A DNA stretch of 64,000 bases from Microbispora bryophytorum (GTDB lineage: Bacteria; Actinomycetota; Actinomycetes; Streptosporangiales; Streptosporangiaceae): contig NZ_VIRL01000012.1 in assembly GCF_006874465.1 (NCBI RefSeq), forward strand, positions 62,001-126,000. The letters run 5' to 3'. The translations under genes and the position numbers were made by a program. A model generated the notes under the pieces. That model was not told the DNA's origin, did not search any database, and saw only the letters and a program-made list of their open reading frames with translations. How positions within the stretch are numbered: the stretch's first letter is position 1; each line of letters begins with the position of its first letter. Below are positions 16,918 to 27,371 of the stretch, one piece after another.

Positions 16918-19043
16918 TTCCGGATTTCTCGGAGATTGACCTGGGGTCGAGCGCCACGGCGCCGGACGTCCGTCCCGGTGACATGGTGTGGGAGACCCCG
17001 GAGGGCATCGCGGTCAAGCCGTTCTACACGGCGGCCGACCTGGAGGACGGCCCGTCCCTCGCGACCTACCCGGGCGTCGCGCCCTTCCTGCGCGGGCCGT
17101 ACCCGACGATGTACGTCACCCAGCCGTGGACCGTCCGGCAGTACGCGGGGTTCTCCACCGCCGAGGAGTCCAACGCGTTCTACCGGCGCAACCTGGCCGC
17201 CGGGCAGAAGGGCCTGTCGGTCGCCTTCGACCTCGCGACCCACCGGGGCTACGATTCCGACCACCCGCGCGTCGCCGGCGACGTCGGCATGGCGGGCGTG
17301 GCGATCGACTCGATCTACGACATGCGGCAGCTGTTCGACGGGATCCCGCTCGACCGGATGAGCGTGTCGATGACCATGAACGGCGCGGTGCTGCCGATCC
17401 TGGCGCTCTACATCGTCGCGGCCGAGGAGCAGGGCGTCACGCCCGACAAGCTGGCGGGGACCATCCAGAACGACATCCTCAAGGAGTTCATGGTCCGCAA
17501 CACCTACATCTACCCGCCGGACCCGTCGATGCGGATCATCTCCGACATCTTCGAGTACACCTCCGAGAAGATGCCGAAGTTCAACTCCATCTCGATCTCC
17601 GGCTACCACATCCAGGAGGCCGGGGCCACCTGCGACCTGGAGCTCGCCTACACGCTGGCCGACGGGCTGGAGTACCTGCGCGCCGGGGTCGCGGCGGGGC
17701 TGGACGTCGACGCGTTCGCGCCACGCCTGTCGTTCTTCTGGTGCATCGGCATGAACTTCTTCATGGAGGTCGCCAAGCTCCGCGCCGCCCGGCTGCTGTG
17801 GGCCCGCCTGGTGAAGGGATTCGGCCCGCGCAACCCCAAGTCGCTGTCGCTGCGCACGCACAGCCAGACCTCCGGATGGTCGCTGACCGCGCAGGACGTG
17901 TTCAACAACGTCGTACGGACCTGCGTCGAGGCGATGGCGGCCACCCAGGGCCACACCCAGTCGCTGCACACCAACGCCCTGGACGAGGCGCTCGCGCTGC
18001 CGACCGACTTCTCGGCGCGGATCGCCCGCAACACCCAGCTGCTGCTCCAGCAGGAGTCGGGCACCTGCCGGGTGATCGACCCGTGGGGCGGCTCCTACTA
18101 CGTCGAGCGGCTGACCCGGGAGCTGGCGCGGGCGGCATGGGGTCACATCCAGGAGGTCGAGCGGGCCGGCGGCATGGCCAGGGCCATCGACCAGGGGCTG
18201 CCCAAGATGCGCATCGAGGAGGCGGCGGCCCGCACCCAGGCCCGCATCGACTCCGGCAGGCAGCCGGTGATCGGCGTCAACAAGTACCGCCCCGAGTCCG
18301 ACGAGCCGATCGAGGTGCTCAAGGTCGACAACACGGCCGTGCGCAACCAGCAGATCGACAAGCTCCGCAGGCTGCGCGAGGAGCGCTCGGCCGACGCCGT
18401 CGACGCCGCGCTGGAGGCGCTGACGAAGGGCGCGGCCGGCGGGGAGAACCTGCTGGAGCTCGCGGTGAGGGCCGCCAGGGCCAAGGCCACGGTCGGGGAG
18501 ATCTCCGACGCGCTGGAGAAGGTCTTCGGACGGCACGCCGCGCAGATCCGTACGATATCGGGCGTGTACCGCGCGGAGGTGGGCGGCGGCGCGGACCGGG
18601 TCCGGGAGGCGTGCGCGCAGTTCGAGAAGGCGGAGGGCCGCCGGCCCCGGATCCTCGTCGCGAAGATGGGCCAGGACGGTCACGACCGGGGCCAGAAGGT
18701 GATCGCGAGCGCCTTCGCCGACCTCGGCTTCGACGTCGACGTCGGCCCGCTGTTCCAGACGCCGGAGGAGGTCGCCCGGCAGGCCGTCGAGGCCGACGTG
18801 CACGTGGTCGGGGTCTCCTCGCTGGCGGCCGGACATATGACGCTGGTGCCCGCGCTGCGGCAGGCGCTCGCCGGCCTCGGCGCGGAGGACGTCATGATCG
18901 TGGTCGGCGGGGTGATCCCCCCGGGCGACGTCGAGGAGCTGCGCACCGCGGGCGCCTCGGCGATCTTCCTGCCCGGCACGGTGATCGCCGACGCCGCCCT
19001 GGAACTGCTGCGCGAGCTGTCCGCCCGGCTGGGTCACCGGTGA
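16914..19043 (+). CDS. mutB: Methylmalonyl-CoA mutase large (catalytic) subunit
   Basis: A 709-residue adenosylcobalamin-dependent mutase alpha subunit. It has the substrate-barrel motifs [20 protein letters not shown] near 64 and [16 protein letters not shown] near 317-332. The C-terminal B12 domain carries the base-off cobalamin motif MGQDGHDRG near 584, whose histidine coordinates cobalt, then [15 protein letters not shown] and VGGVIPPGD. The length matches the family. It lies between mutA and meaB with 4-base overlaps on both sides. The pathway feeds propionyl-CoA carbon into the TCA cycle or supplies methylmalonyl-CoA for polyketides. No epimerase gene is in the window. Confidence 0.97.
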   Translation: MIPDFSEIDLGSSATAPDVRPGDMVWETPEGIAVKPFYTAADLEDGPSLATYPGVAPFLRGPYPTMYVTQPWTVRQYAGFSTAEESNAFYRRNLAAGQKGLSVAFDLATHRGYDSDHPRVAGDVGMAGVAIDSIYDMRQLFDGIPLDRMSVSMTMNGAVLPILALYIVAAEEQGVTPDKLAGTIQNDILKEFMVRNTYIYPPDPSMRIISDIFEYTSEKMPKFNSISISGYHIQEAGATCDLELAYTLADGLEYLRAGVAAGLDVDAFAPRLSFFWCIGMNFFMEVAKLRAARLLWARLVKGFGPRNPKSLSLRTHSQTSGWSLTAQDVFNNVVRTCVEAMAATQGHTQSLHTNALDEALALPTDFSARIARNTQLLLQQESGTCRVIDPWGGSYYVERLTRELARAAWGHIQEVERAGGMARAIDQGLPKMRIEEAAARTQARIDSGRQPVIGVNKYRPESDEPIEVLKVDNTAVRNQQIDKLRRLREERSADAVDAALEALTKGAAGGENLLELAVRAARAKATVGEISDALEKVFGRHAAQIRTISGVYRAEVGGGADRVREACAQFEKAEGRRPRILVAKMGQDGHDRGQKVIASAFADLGFDVDVGPLFQTPEEVARQAVEADVHVVGVSSLAAGHMTLVPALRQALAGLGAEDVMIVVGGVIPPGDVEELRTAGASAIFLPGTVIADAALELLRELSARLGHR

Positions 19044-20044
19044 CCGCACCGGTGATCGACGACTACGTCAAGGGCGTGCTGTCGGGCGACCGGCGGTGGA
19101 CCGCCCGGGCCATCACGCTGGTGGAGTCGACCAGGGCCGATCACCGGGAGATGGCGCAGCGGCTGCTGGTCGAGCTCACCCCGCATTCCGGCAAGGCCCG
19201 CAGGGTGGGCGTGTCCGGGGTGCCCGGGGTCGGCAAGTCGACCTTCATCGAGGCCCTCGGCACCCATCTCACCGGGCAGGGGCACCGGGTCGCCGTGCTG
19301 GCCGTGGACCCCTCGTCGCGGCGCTCGGGCGGCAGCATCCTGGGGGACAAGACCCGGATGGCCAGGCTGTCGGCCGATCCGAACGCCTTCATCCGGCCGT
19401 CCCCCACTGCTGGGACGCTCGGCGGCGTGGCGACGGCCACCCGCGAGGCCATCGTCGTCGTGGAGGCGGCGGGCTACGACATCGTGCTCGTCGAGACGGT
19501 CGGGGTCGGCCAGTCGGAGACCGCGGTCGCCGACATGGTCGACACCTTCCTCCTGCTCACCCTCGCCCGCACGGGGGACCAGCTCCAGGGGATCAAGAAG
19601 GGCGTGCTGGAGCTGGCCGACGTCGTCGCGGTCAACAAGGCCGACGGGGAGCACGAGACGGCCGCGCGCAAGGCGGCGCGCGAGCTGTCCGGGGCGCTGC
19701 GGCTGCTGCGCTCGGCCACGCCCGTGCTGACCTGCAGCGGCCTCACCGGCGCCGGGCTGGAGGAGTTGTGGGCGCAGGTCGTGCGCCACCAGGAGGACGC
19801 CGACCTCGCCGCCAGGCGCAGCCGCCAGCAGGTCGAGTGGACGTGGGCGCTGGTCAGGGAGCGGCTGCTGGCCATGCTCCGCGACGCCACCTGTCAGATC
19901 GCGCCGGAGATCGAACGACAGGTCCTCGACGGCACCCTCACCCCGGCGCTGGCCGCCGACCGGATCCTGGCGGCCTTCCTGGCCACCGAAGACCAGGCGG
20001 ACGCCTCTCATGACACCCGGGGGATCACCTTTCCTCCCGGGTGA
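19040..20044 (+). CDS. meaB: Methylmalonyl-CoA mutase-associated GTPase MeaB
   Basis: A 334-residue G3E-family P-loop GTPase that gates cofactor loading and protects methylmalonyl-CoA mutase from inactivation. It has Walker [13 protein letters not shown] near 57, [18 protein letters not shown] near 97 (family signature), the switch/base regions [10 protein letters not shown] near 157, and NKAD near 200 for guanine specificity. The GTG start at 19040 overlaps the mutB stop (GTGA). The frame is open further upstream across mutB, but that part is antisense-type noise. Operon position and motifs agree, so I am confident of the function. Confidence 0.95.
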   Translation: MTAPVIDDYVKGVLSGDRRWTARAITLVESTRADHREMAQRLLVELTPHSGKARRVGVSGVPGVGKSTFIEALGTHLTGQGHRVAVLAVDPSSRRSGGSILGDKTRMARLSADPNAFIRPSPTAGTLGGVATATREAIVVVEAAGYDIVLVETVGVGQSETAVADMVDTFLLLTLARTGDQLQGIKKGVLELADVVAVNKADGEHETAARKAARELSGALRLLRSATPVLTCSGLTGAGLEELWAQVVRHQEDADLAARRSRQQVEWTWALVRERLLAMLRDATCQIAPEIERQVLDGTLTPALAADRILAAFLATEDQADASHDTRGITFPPG

Positions 20045-20143
20045 GACAGATCGCTACCCCTGTGACCGGGAATGCACTGTTGCACGTTTTCCCAGGCCGA
20101 AACCGTGCCACCATGTGGCCGCTTTCGATTACGGGGAGGTGCG

Positions 20144-22120
20144 ATGAACCACGATCCGATGATGCCGCCGCAGGTGGAACGCGCTCTGCGGGAGTACCGG
20201 GCGTTACTGTCCGCACATGGGATCACCTGGGGAGAGCCGCCGCTGGGCTACGTCCGGATGATGCCGTTCCTGCGGTTTCCCGAGGCGGCCGACCGGATGA
20301 CCGTCAGGCCCGACCTCGACGCGGAGTTCCGCGACACGCTGGCCGGCGAGGTCCCCCGGGGCCTGGTGGCGCTGCGGCTGACCGCGGACGGCCGGCGCAT
20401 GAAGCAGCGCCTGGAGCACCGCCTGGAGCACGGCCCGGCCCGGCCGCTGCTGTCGCCGGGGCCGGCGCCCGTCATCCTGCTGGTCGACTCCGCGCTGCCG
20501 CACCCGGTGGAGGTGACGGCCGACGGCGTCCCGTACGAAATCGCGGCGGGCGGAGCCCGGCTCATCGACGTGACGACCGCGACCATGCTCACGGTGGACG
20601 GCGAGGAGGTGGACCTGTCGGGGCTGACCCGGCCCGCCCCGGCCGCGCGGCTGTGGTTGCGCGCGGGCTTCCCGTGCCGGTGGAGCGTCACGTCGGCCGA
20701 CGGCCATGGGTGGTATCCGGAGGGAGTGCCGGAACGGCGCGACAACGACGACAGGCCGTTCTTCCACGGCGACGACATCGTGCTCGCCGTGCCCTGCGAG
20801 CCGGTCACGATCCGGGTCACGCGCGGCATGGAGTACGGCGTCGCCGAGACGACGGTGGTCCCGAGGACGGGGGAGGAGACGCTGGTCGGGCTCGCGCCGC
20901 AGCGGCTGTACGACGCCGCCGCCCGCGGCTGGTACGGCGCCGACCTGCACGTCCACATGAACTGGGCGGGCGACCTGGTCGCCGTTCCCGCGGAGGCGGC
21001 CGCCGCGCAGCTCGGCGAGGACCTGCACGTGCTCAACCTCGTCGCCGGCAACGTCGCGGGGGACCGGGTCTACGACCGGGAGGCGCTCCAGCACTGGGCC
21101 GGGCGCGACCTGCCGTGGTCGGACGCCGGGCACCTCGCCCGCATGGGCGTGGAGTATCGCAACGACCTGTTCGGGCACGTCCACGTCTTCGGGGTGGCCG
21201 CGCCGCCCGCCGTCTACCACACGGGCTTCGGCGCCGACGCCGACTGGCCGCCCAACGCGGCGGTCTGCGGCGACCTGCGGGAGCCGCGCGCGGTCCTGGG
21301 GTACGCCCACCCCTTCCACGGCCCGGTCTCCTCCCCGGAGGACGTGGCCGCGAACGGGACCAGGAACTGCACCGGCCGCGCCCTGGTGGTCGACGCCGCC
21401 CTCGGCATGGTCGACGGGGTGGAGGTGCTGCACTTCAGCGACCTGTCGCCCGCGCCGGGGACGGCCGAGGTCTACCGGAGGCTGGTCGGCGCGGGCAACC
21501 GGCTCGCCGCGCTCGCCGGGACCGACACCATGCTGTCGTTCACCCGCCAGGACACGGTCTCCAGCCCGCCCGGCTGGGAGCGCGTCTACGCCCGGGTGGA
21601 CGGGCCGCTCAGCGCCGAGACGTTCGCCGAGGCCGTACGGCGGGGGCGCACGTTCGCCACCACCGGCCCCTGGCTGGAGCTCACGGTGGACGACCTTGGG
21701 CCGGGGGAGACGCTCAGTCTGGAGGGCGGCGAGACGGTCGCGATCCGGGCCAGGGCCGTCGGGCCGGAGGTGGAGCACATGGAGATCAGGACCGCGGCCG
21801 GCGTGCTCGCCGAGGGGCCGGGCCACGAGATCACCGCGTCGCTGCCGGTGACGGACGCCACCTACGTGGTCGCCGTGGTCCGCGGCGGCCCCCATCCGCG
21901 CTCCCCGCGCGGGCGCGCCTACGCCCACACCAGCCCGGTCTACCTCGACGTGCGGGGACGGCACGTGGCCAGGCAGGAGGACGTGCGCTGGTGCCTGCGA
22001 TGGCTCGACCTGCTCGACGAACTGGTCAGGGCCGGAGCCCGGCTGCGGACCCGGGCCCAGCTGCGCGACCACCTCGACCTGATCGAGAAGGCCAGGGCGG
22101 TGTACGAGTCGCGCCTGTGA
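20144..22120 (+). CDS. CehA/McbA-family metallohydrolase (PHP-like)
   Basis: A 658-residue predicted cytoplasmic metal-dependent hydrolase. The catalytic part begins at YGADLHVHMNWAGD near 265-278, the PHP-type HxH metal site, and includes GYAHPFHGP near 385 and the C-terminal GRTFATTGPWLEL near 503-515. The first 250 residues are a beta-rich region of unknown role (for example ILLVDSALPHPVEVTADG). The family is named after carbaryl and carbofuran hydrolases, but most members act on unknown substrates. ATG 20144 has a GGGGAGG Shine-Dalgarno. It follows meaB by 100 bases, and the AT-richer gap suggests its own promoter. Confidence 0.78.
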   Translation: MNHDPMMPPQVERALREYRALLSAHGITWGEPPLGYVRMMPFLRFPEAADRMTVRPDLDAEFRDTLAGEVPRGLVALRLTADGRRMKQRLEHRLEHGPARPLLSPGPAPVILLVDSALPHPVEVTADGVPYEIAAGGARLIDVTTATMLTVDGEEVDLSGLTRPAPAARLWLRAGFPCRWSVTSADGHGWYPEGVPERRDNDDRPFFHGDDIVLAVPCEPVTIRVTRGMEYGVAETTVVPRTGEETLVGLAPQRLYDAAARGWYGADLHVHMNWAGDLVAVPAEAAAAQLGEDLHVLNLVAGNVAGDRVYDREALQHWAGRDLPWSDAGHLARMGVEYRNDLFGHVHVFGVAAPPAVYHTGFGADADWPPNAAVCGDLREPRAVLGYAHPFHGPVSSPEDVAANGTRNCTGRALVVDAALGMVDGVEVLHFSDLSPAPGTAEVYRRLVGAGNRLAALAGTDTMLSFTRQDTVSSPPGWERVYARVDGPLSAETFAEAVRRGRTFATTGPWLELTVDDLGPGETLSLEGGETVAIRARAVGPEVEHMEIRTAAGVLAEGPGHEITASLPVTDATYVVAVVRGGPHPRSPRGRAYAHTSPVYLDVRGRHVARQEDVRWCLRWLDLLDELVRAGARLRTRAQLRDHLDLIEKARAVYESRL

Positions 22121-22138
22121 TCGCGGCGGCGGAGGGCG

Positions 22139-23401
22139 TCAGGCGAACAGCGTGCGGCCCCAGTAGTCGCCGCCGTCGGCCACTCCGGGCGGGCATGCGA
22201 ACACGCCACTGGAGACGTGCTTGATGTACTCGTTCAGCGCGTCCTTCTGGGACAGCATCCGCTGGATGGGAACGAACTGCGTGCGGGGGTCGCGCTGGTA
22301 GGCCATGAAGAACAGACCGGCGTCGAGCCGCCCCAGGCCGTCGGATCCGTCCACGAAGTTGTAGCCGCGCCGCAGCAGCCGCGCGCCGCCGTGGGCGTCG
22401 GGGTGCGCGAGCCGTACGTGCGCGTTGCCGGCGATCACGGGCGCGCCGTCCGGGCCCTTCCTGGCGAAGTCCGGCGCGTCGAACTCCCCGTGCCCGGTGA
22501 GCGGCGCGCCCTTGCCCTTGTCGCGGCCGAAGATGGCCTCCTGCTCGGCCAGCGGGGCGCGGTCCCAGGTCTCGATGTGCATCCGGATCTTGCGGGTGAC
22601 CAGGTAGGCGCCGCCGTCCATCCAGGCCGGGCCGTCGCCGGGCGCGGCCCACAGGTGGTCGCGCAGCATGGCGGTGTCTTCGAGCTTGAGGTTGTTGGTG
22701 CCGTCCTTGAAGCCCATGAGGTTGCGCGGCGTCGTCTGCGCCCGCGAGGTGGACGAGGTGCGCCCGAAGCCGAGTTGCGAGTAGCGCACGGAGACCTTGC
22801 CGAAGCCGATCCTCGCGAGATTGCGAATGGCGTGCACCGCCACCTGCGGGTCGTGCGCGCACGCCTGCACGCAGATGTCCCCGCCGGAGATCTCGGGCTG
22901 CAGGTCCTCGCCGGGGAAGGCGGGCAGGTCGGCGAGCGCGGGCGGCCTGCGGTCGCCGAGGCCGAACCGGTCGTCGAACAGCGACGGGCCGAAGCCGACG
23001 GTCAGCGTCAGGCCGGAGGCGGGCAGGCCGAGCGCCTCGCCGGTGTCGTCCGGGGGCGCTTCGGGCGCCCCGCCCACGGCGCCGAACGTGCCGGCGTCCT
23101 TGCCCTGGGTCATCCGGGCCGCGGCGGCGGTCCACTCCTGGAGCAGCTCCACCAGCTCGGCCCTGTTCTTCGTGATCACGTCGAACGCCACGAAGTGCAG
23201 CCGGTCCTGGGCGGGGGTGGTGACGCCCGCCTGGTGCGGGCCGTAGAAGGGCACGGGGTCGGAGGCCGAGGCCGCGTGGGCCACCGGCTCCTCGATGAAG
23301 GACCGGCCGGCGACCGCCCCGGCCCCGACGGCGGCCACACCGGCCACACCGGCCGCGCCGAGGCCGAACAGCCGCCTGCGGCTGATCCCCGCGCCGCTCA
23401 T
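22139..23401 (-). CDS. efeB: Dyp-type haem peroxidase EfeB, Tat-exported
   Basis: A 420-residue deferrochelatase/peroxidase. The N-terminus is a twin-arginine signal (SRRRLFGLGAAG, then an alanine/glycine-rich hydrophobic core ending AHAAS). The Dyp motif GFKDGTNN is near residue 224, and the haem-ligand region HVRLAHPDAHGGARLLRRGY is near 330. The terminal CPPGVADGGDYWGRTLF is typical. It acts outside the membrane with EfeO and EfeU in uptake of ferrous iron or iron released from haem. The ATG at 23401 overlaps the efeO stop by four bases (ATGA), so it is the last cistron of efeUOB. Confidence 0.95.
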   Translation of the reverse strand: MSGAGISRRRLFGLGAAGVAGVAAVGAGAVAGRSFIEEPVAHAASASDPVPFYGPHQAGVTTPAQDRLHFVAFDVITKNRAELVELLQEWTAAAARMTQGKDAGTFGAVGGAPEAPPDDTGEALGLPASGLTLTVGFGPSLFDDRFGLGDRRPPALADLPAFPGEDLQPEISGGDICVQACAHDPQVAVHAIRNLARIGFGKVSVRYSQLGFGRTSSTSRAQTTPRNLMGFKDGTNNLKLEDTAMLRDHLWAAPGDGPAWMDGGAYLVTRKIRMHIETWDRAPLAEQEAIFGRDKGKGAPLTGHGEFDAPDFARKGPDGAPVIAGNAHVRLAHPDAHGGARLLRRGYNFVDGSDGLGRLDAGLFFMAYQRDPRTQFVPIQRMLSQKDALNEYIKHVSSGVFACPPGVADGGDYWGRTLFA

Positions 23402-24534
23402 CCGGCCACCACCGACGCCACCTTGCTGATCGGCTCGGCCAGGGCGTTGATCGCGTCGGACAGCGCCCTGAGGTCGTCCTTGGACAGGTCCGTGTGCAGC
23501 TTCCAGCCGTCGCCGCTGCGGTGGGCGGCGAGCGCGTTCTCGGCGTCGGCGAACTTCGCGTCGAGTGTCTTCACCAGCTCGGCGTCGCGCTCCTCGAGCA
23601 CCGGGCGCAGCGCCTGGACCGCGGCCTTCGAGCCCTGCAGGTTGGCGTCGAAGTCCCACAGGTCCGTGTGCGAGTAGCGGTCCTCCTCGCCGGTGATCTT
23701 GCCGGTGGCGACCTCGTCGAGCAGTCCCTTGGCGCCGTTGGCGAGCTGCACGGGAGACAGGTCCACCGTCGCGGACTTCGTCACGATCGTGTTCACGTCG
23801 GTCATCAGCTTGTCGGCGATCGGGCCGTCGCCGCCGACGTCCTTCTTGACCCACAGGTCCTTCTCGATGCGGTGGAAGCCGGTCCACTCCGCGCCGTCGG
23901 CCACGTCGTTCTCCCGCGCGTCGATGGCCGGGTCGAGGTCGCCGAAGACCTCGGCGACCGGCTCGATCCGCTCCCAGTAGGTGCGGGCGACCGGGTAGAG
24001 CTCCTTGGCCTTGGCCACGTCGCCGGCCTTGACGGCCTCGGTGAACTCCTTGGTCTTGTCGAGCAGCGTGTCGGACTGGCTCTCGATGTAGCGCTTGTAG
24101 CCGGCCACGGCCTCGGCGAGCTTGGCGTCGCCGGTCAGCGGCTTGTGCTCGCCGCTGACCTTGAGGGGGCCGCGGATGCCCTTGCCGGTCATCCCGGGCT
24201 TGCAGGCGGTCTCGTACACGCCCGCGGGAAGCTCCACCACGATGTCGCGGGTCAGGCCGGGCACGATGTTCTCGACCTCGCCCATGACCCGGTCGCCCGT
24301 CGCGTACACGTAGAACTCGGTGACCTTCGAGCCGTTGTTGGTGATCGAGAAGGTCGAGGTGCCGGCGGCCAGGTCGGACTTCGCCACCTTGCACTCGGTG
24401 TCGGTGGCGGCCACGGTGATCTTCCCGTCGCCGGCCGCGGTCGCCTCGGTCGTGGTGCCGGAGCCCGTGGACGAGCATGCGGTGAGACCGGCGAGGGTCA
24501 GCACGGCGGCGGCCAGGACGGTGGGGGTGCGCAT
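23398..24534 (-). CDS. efeO: Iron-uptake lipoprotein EfeO
   Basis: A 378-residue lipoprotein with a signal peptide ending in lipobox LTAC (Cys 20). An N-terminal cupredoxin-like domain (residues 35-130, with VELPAGVYETACKPGM) is followed by an M75-type helical domain bearing the metal-binding FHRIEKDLW (HxxE) near residue 221 and EEDRYSHTDLWDF near 285. EfeO captures ferrous/ferric iron outside the membrane and hands it to the EfeU permease. It lies 15 bases downstream of efeU and overlaps efeB by four bases. Length and both domains match the full-size family. Confidence 0.95.
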   Translation of the reverse strand: MRTPTVLAAAVLTLAGLTACSSTGSGTTTEATAAGDGKITVAATDTECKVAKSDLAAGTSTFSITNNGSKVTEFYVYATGDRVMGEVENIVPGLTRDIVVELPAGVYETACKPGMTGKGIRGPLKVSGEHKPLTGDAKLAEAVAGYKRYIESQSDTLLDKTKEFTEAVKAGDVAKAKELYPVARTYWERIEPVAEVFGDLDPAIDARENDVADGAEWTGFHRIEKDLWVKKDVGGDGPIADKLMTDVNTIVTKSATVDLSPVQLANGAKGLLDEVATGKITGEEDRYSHTDLWDFDANLQGSKAAVQALRPVLEERDAELVKTLDAKFADAENALAAHRSGDGWKLHTDLSKDDLRALSDAINALAEPISKVASVVAG

Positions 24535-24549
24535 TTCGGTGGACTCCGG

Positions 24550-25392
24550 TCAGGAAGCGGGTTGGGGAGACTTGGGGGCGGGGCGCGCCGGCGTCTTGGC
24601 CGCGGGCCGCAGGAACAGGATGAGGACGGGAATCAGATAGGCGGCCCAGGCGACGGCCTCCAGCACGCTGGGCTGCGGGGTGATGTTGAACATCCCGCTC
24701 AGCAGCGTCGAGTACCAGGCGCTGGGGTCGAGCACGCCGCTGATGTCGAAGGCGTAGGTGTTCAGGCCGGGCACCAGTCCCGACTCCTGCAGGTCGTGCA
24801 CGCCGTACTTGAAGATCCCGGCGGCCACCAGGACCAGCAGCAGGCCCGTCCAGGTGAAGAACTTCGTGAGGTTGATCCGCAGGGCACTGCGGTAGAGCCC
24901 CCAGCCCAGCGCGACGGCGGTGAGCAGCCCGAGCGTGATGCCGATCAGCGGGCTCGCGCTGCTGGTCGCGCCCTGGACGGCGGCGAACCACAGCAGGGCG
25001 GTCTCCAGCCCCTCGCGGGCGACCGACAGGAACGCCACCACGACCACGGCGGTGCCGCCGAGCTCCAGGGCCGTGCCCATCTTCTCCCGCAACTCGCCCG
25101 ACATCTTGCGGGCCGCCGTGCGCATCCAGAAGACCATGAAGGTGACGAAGACGGTCGCCGCCAGGGATGTCACGGCGTCGAACATCTCCTGCTGCTGCGT
25201 GGCGAGGTGGGCCGCGGTGAAGGTCAGCAGCGCGCCGAATCCGATGGACAGGAGGACGGCGACGCCGACGCCGGCCCAGACCATGGGCAGCCGCTCGCGG
25301 CGGTCGCTCTTGACGAGGAAGGCCACCAGGATGGAGACCACGAGTGTGGCCTCCAGGCCCTCGCGAAGGCCGATGAGGTAACTCGCTAACAC
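24550..25392 (-). CDS. efeU: Iron permease EfeU (FTR1 family)
   Basis: A 280-residue membrane permease with about seven hydrophobic segments. Two REGLE motifs, characteristic of FTR1/EfeU iron channels, lie at about residues 10-14 and 126-130 (LREGLEATL and AREGLETALLW). The C-terminus is a Pro/Ala-rich cytoplasmic tail. It is the first gene of efeUOB. A near-consensus IdeR/DtxR iron box sits 16-34 bases upstream, so the operon should be repressed when iron is plentiful. The start codon at 25392 is ATG, with GGACGATG around it. Confidence 0.95.
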   Translation of the reverse strand: MLASYLIGLREGLEATLVVSILVAFLVKSDRRERLPMVWAGVGVAVLLSIGFGALLTFTAAHLATQQQEMFDAVTSLAATVFVTFMVFWMRTAARKMSGELREKMGTALELGGTAVVVVAFLSVAREGLETALLWFAAVQGATSSASPLIGITLGLLTAVALGWGLYRSALRINLTKFFTWTGLLLVLVAAGIFKYGVHDLQESGLVPGLNTYAFDISGVLDPSAWYSTLLSGMFNITPQPSVLEAVAWAAYLIPVLILFLRPAAKTPARPAPKSPQPAS

Positions 25393-25407
25393 ATCGTCCT
25401 CCGGACG

Positions 25408-25426
25408 GTCGGTAAGCCTAACCTAA
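25408..25426 (-). promoter_or_regulatory. IdeR/DtxR-type iron box upstream of efeUOB
   Basis: On the minus strand the 19 bases read TTAGGTTAGGCTTACCGAC. They match 16 of 19 positions of the actinobacterial iron-box consensus TTAGGTTAGGCTAACCTAA. The box ends 15 bases before the efeU start, where a bound iron-loaded repressor would block transcription. Confidence 0.85.
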
Positions 25427-25552
25427 CTTAGGGCAGGTTCACCTTACCGACAAGGTCCCGAACCTGTGGAGCGGGGTAGGTCTTTTGTCACCCCCAGGGA
25501 CGGGTGGGACTACGGCCGATCAATTCGATGGCGTCCCTTCCCCGTCCCGCGT

Positions 25553-25744
25553 TATGGTGACCGACATCCTGCCGCCGCACCCTGGAGGGTCACTTGAAGC
25601 TCTGAGGTCTCGACACCGCGCCCACGGCCGCCATCGGTGGTCCGGCGCAGCGACCTCAGGCAGACCCTCGCCTCGCGGCCCGTGCCCGCGGTGTCTCCAC
25701 GGTTAGTTCGCCGTTTCGCCCTTGGGGATACCTGGAGCCGCCTT
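25553..25744 (+). promoter_or_regulatory. Leader of the ABC-F gene: candidate ribosome-mediated attenuator
   Basis: A TATGGT -10-like hexamer at 25553-25558 would start a leader of about 180 bases. A strong Shine-Dalgarno GGAGGG (25584-25589) lies four bases before a three-codon frame TTG AAG CTC TGA (25594-25605). Two competing helices follow. Helix A pairs CTGAGGTC (25602-25609) with GACCTCAG (25652-25659). Helix B pairs 25612-25627 with 25680-25695 (14 of 16 positions). They cross, so both cannot form as simple hairpins. CTCCA (25695-25699) can also mask the ABC-F ribosome site (TGGAG, 25733-25737). Ribosomes stalled on the short frame would disrupt helix A. The regulatory reading is inference. 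Confidence 0.5.
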
Positions 25745-27328
<1,584 letters not shown>

Positions 27329-27335
27329 ACCCGTG

Positions 27336-27364
27336 TTGACAGCGTGCGCTTACCGGCTGACAGT
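27336..27364 (+). promoter_or_regulatory. Putative promoter of the 27372 lipoprotein gene
   Basis: A perfect TTGACA -35 (27336-27341), a 17-base spacer and a GACAGT -10 (27359-27364) end seven bases before GTG 27372. This decides the start codon and predicts a leaderless transcript. The -10 lacks the first T, so the match is partial. Confidence 0.5.
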
Positions 27365-27371
27365 GTTTCGC

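Noticed and set aside
16988..19039. A long open frame running through mutB into meaB
   Set aside because: mutB occupies this region with intact catalytic motifs; only the part from 19040 carries MeaB motifs.
25485..25706. A 73-codon plus-strand frame (or a 50-codon version from 25554) upstream of the ABC-F gene
   Set aside because: No ribosome site precedes either start and the composition is poor; the three-codon frame at 25594 has the only strong Shine-Dalgarno.
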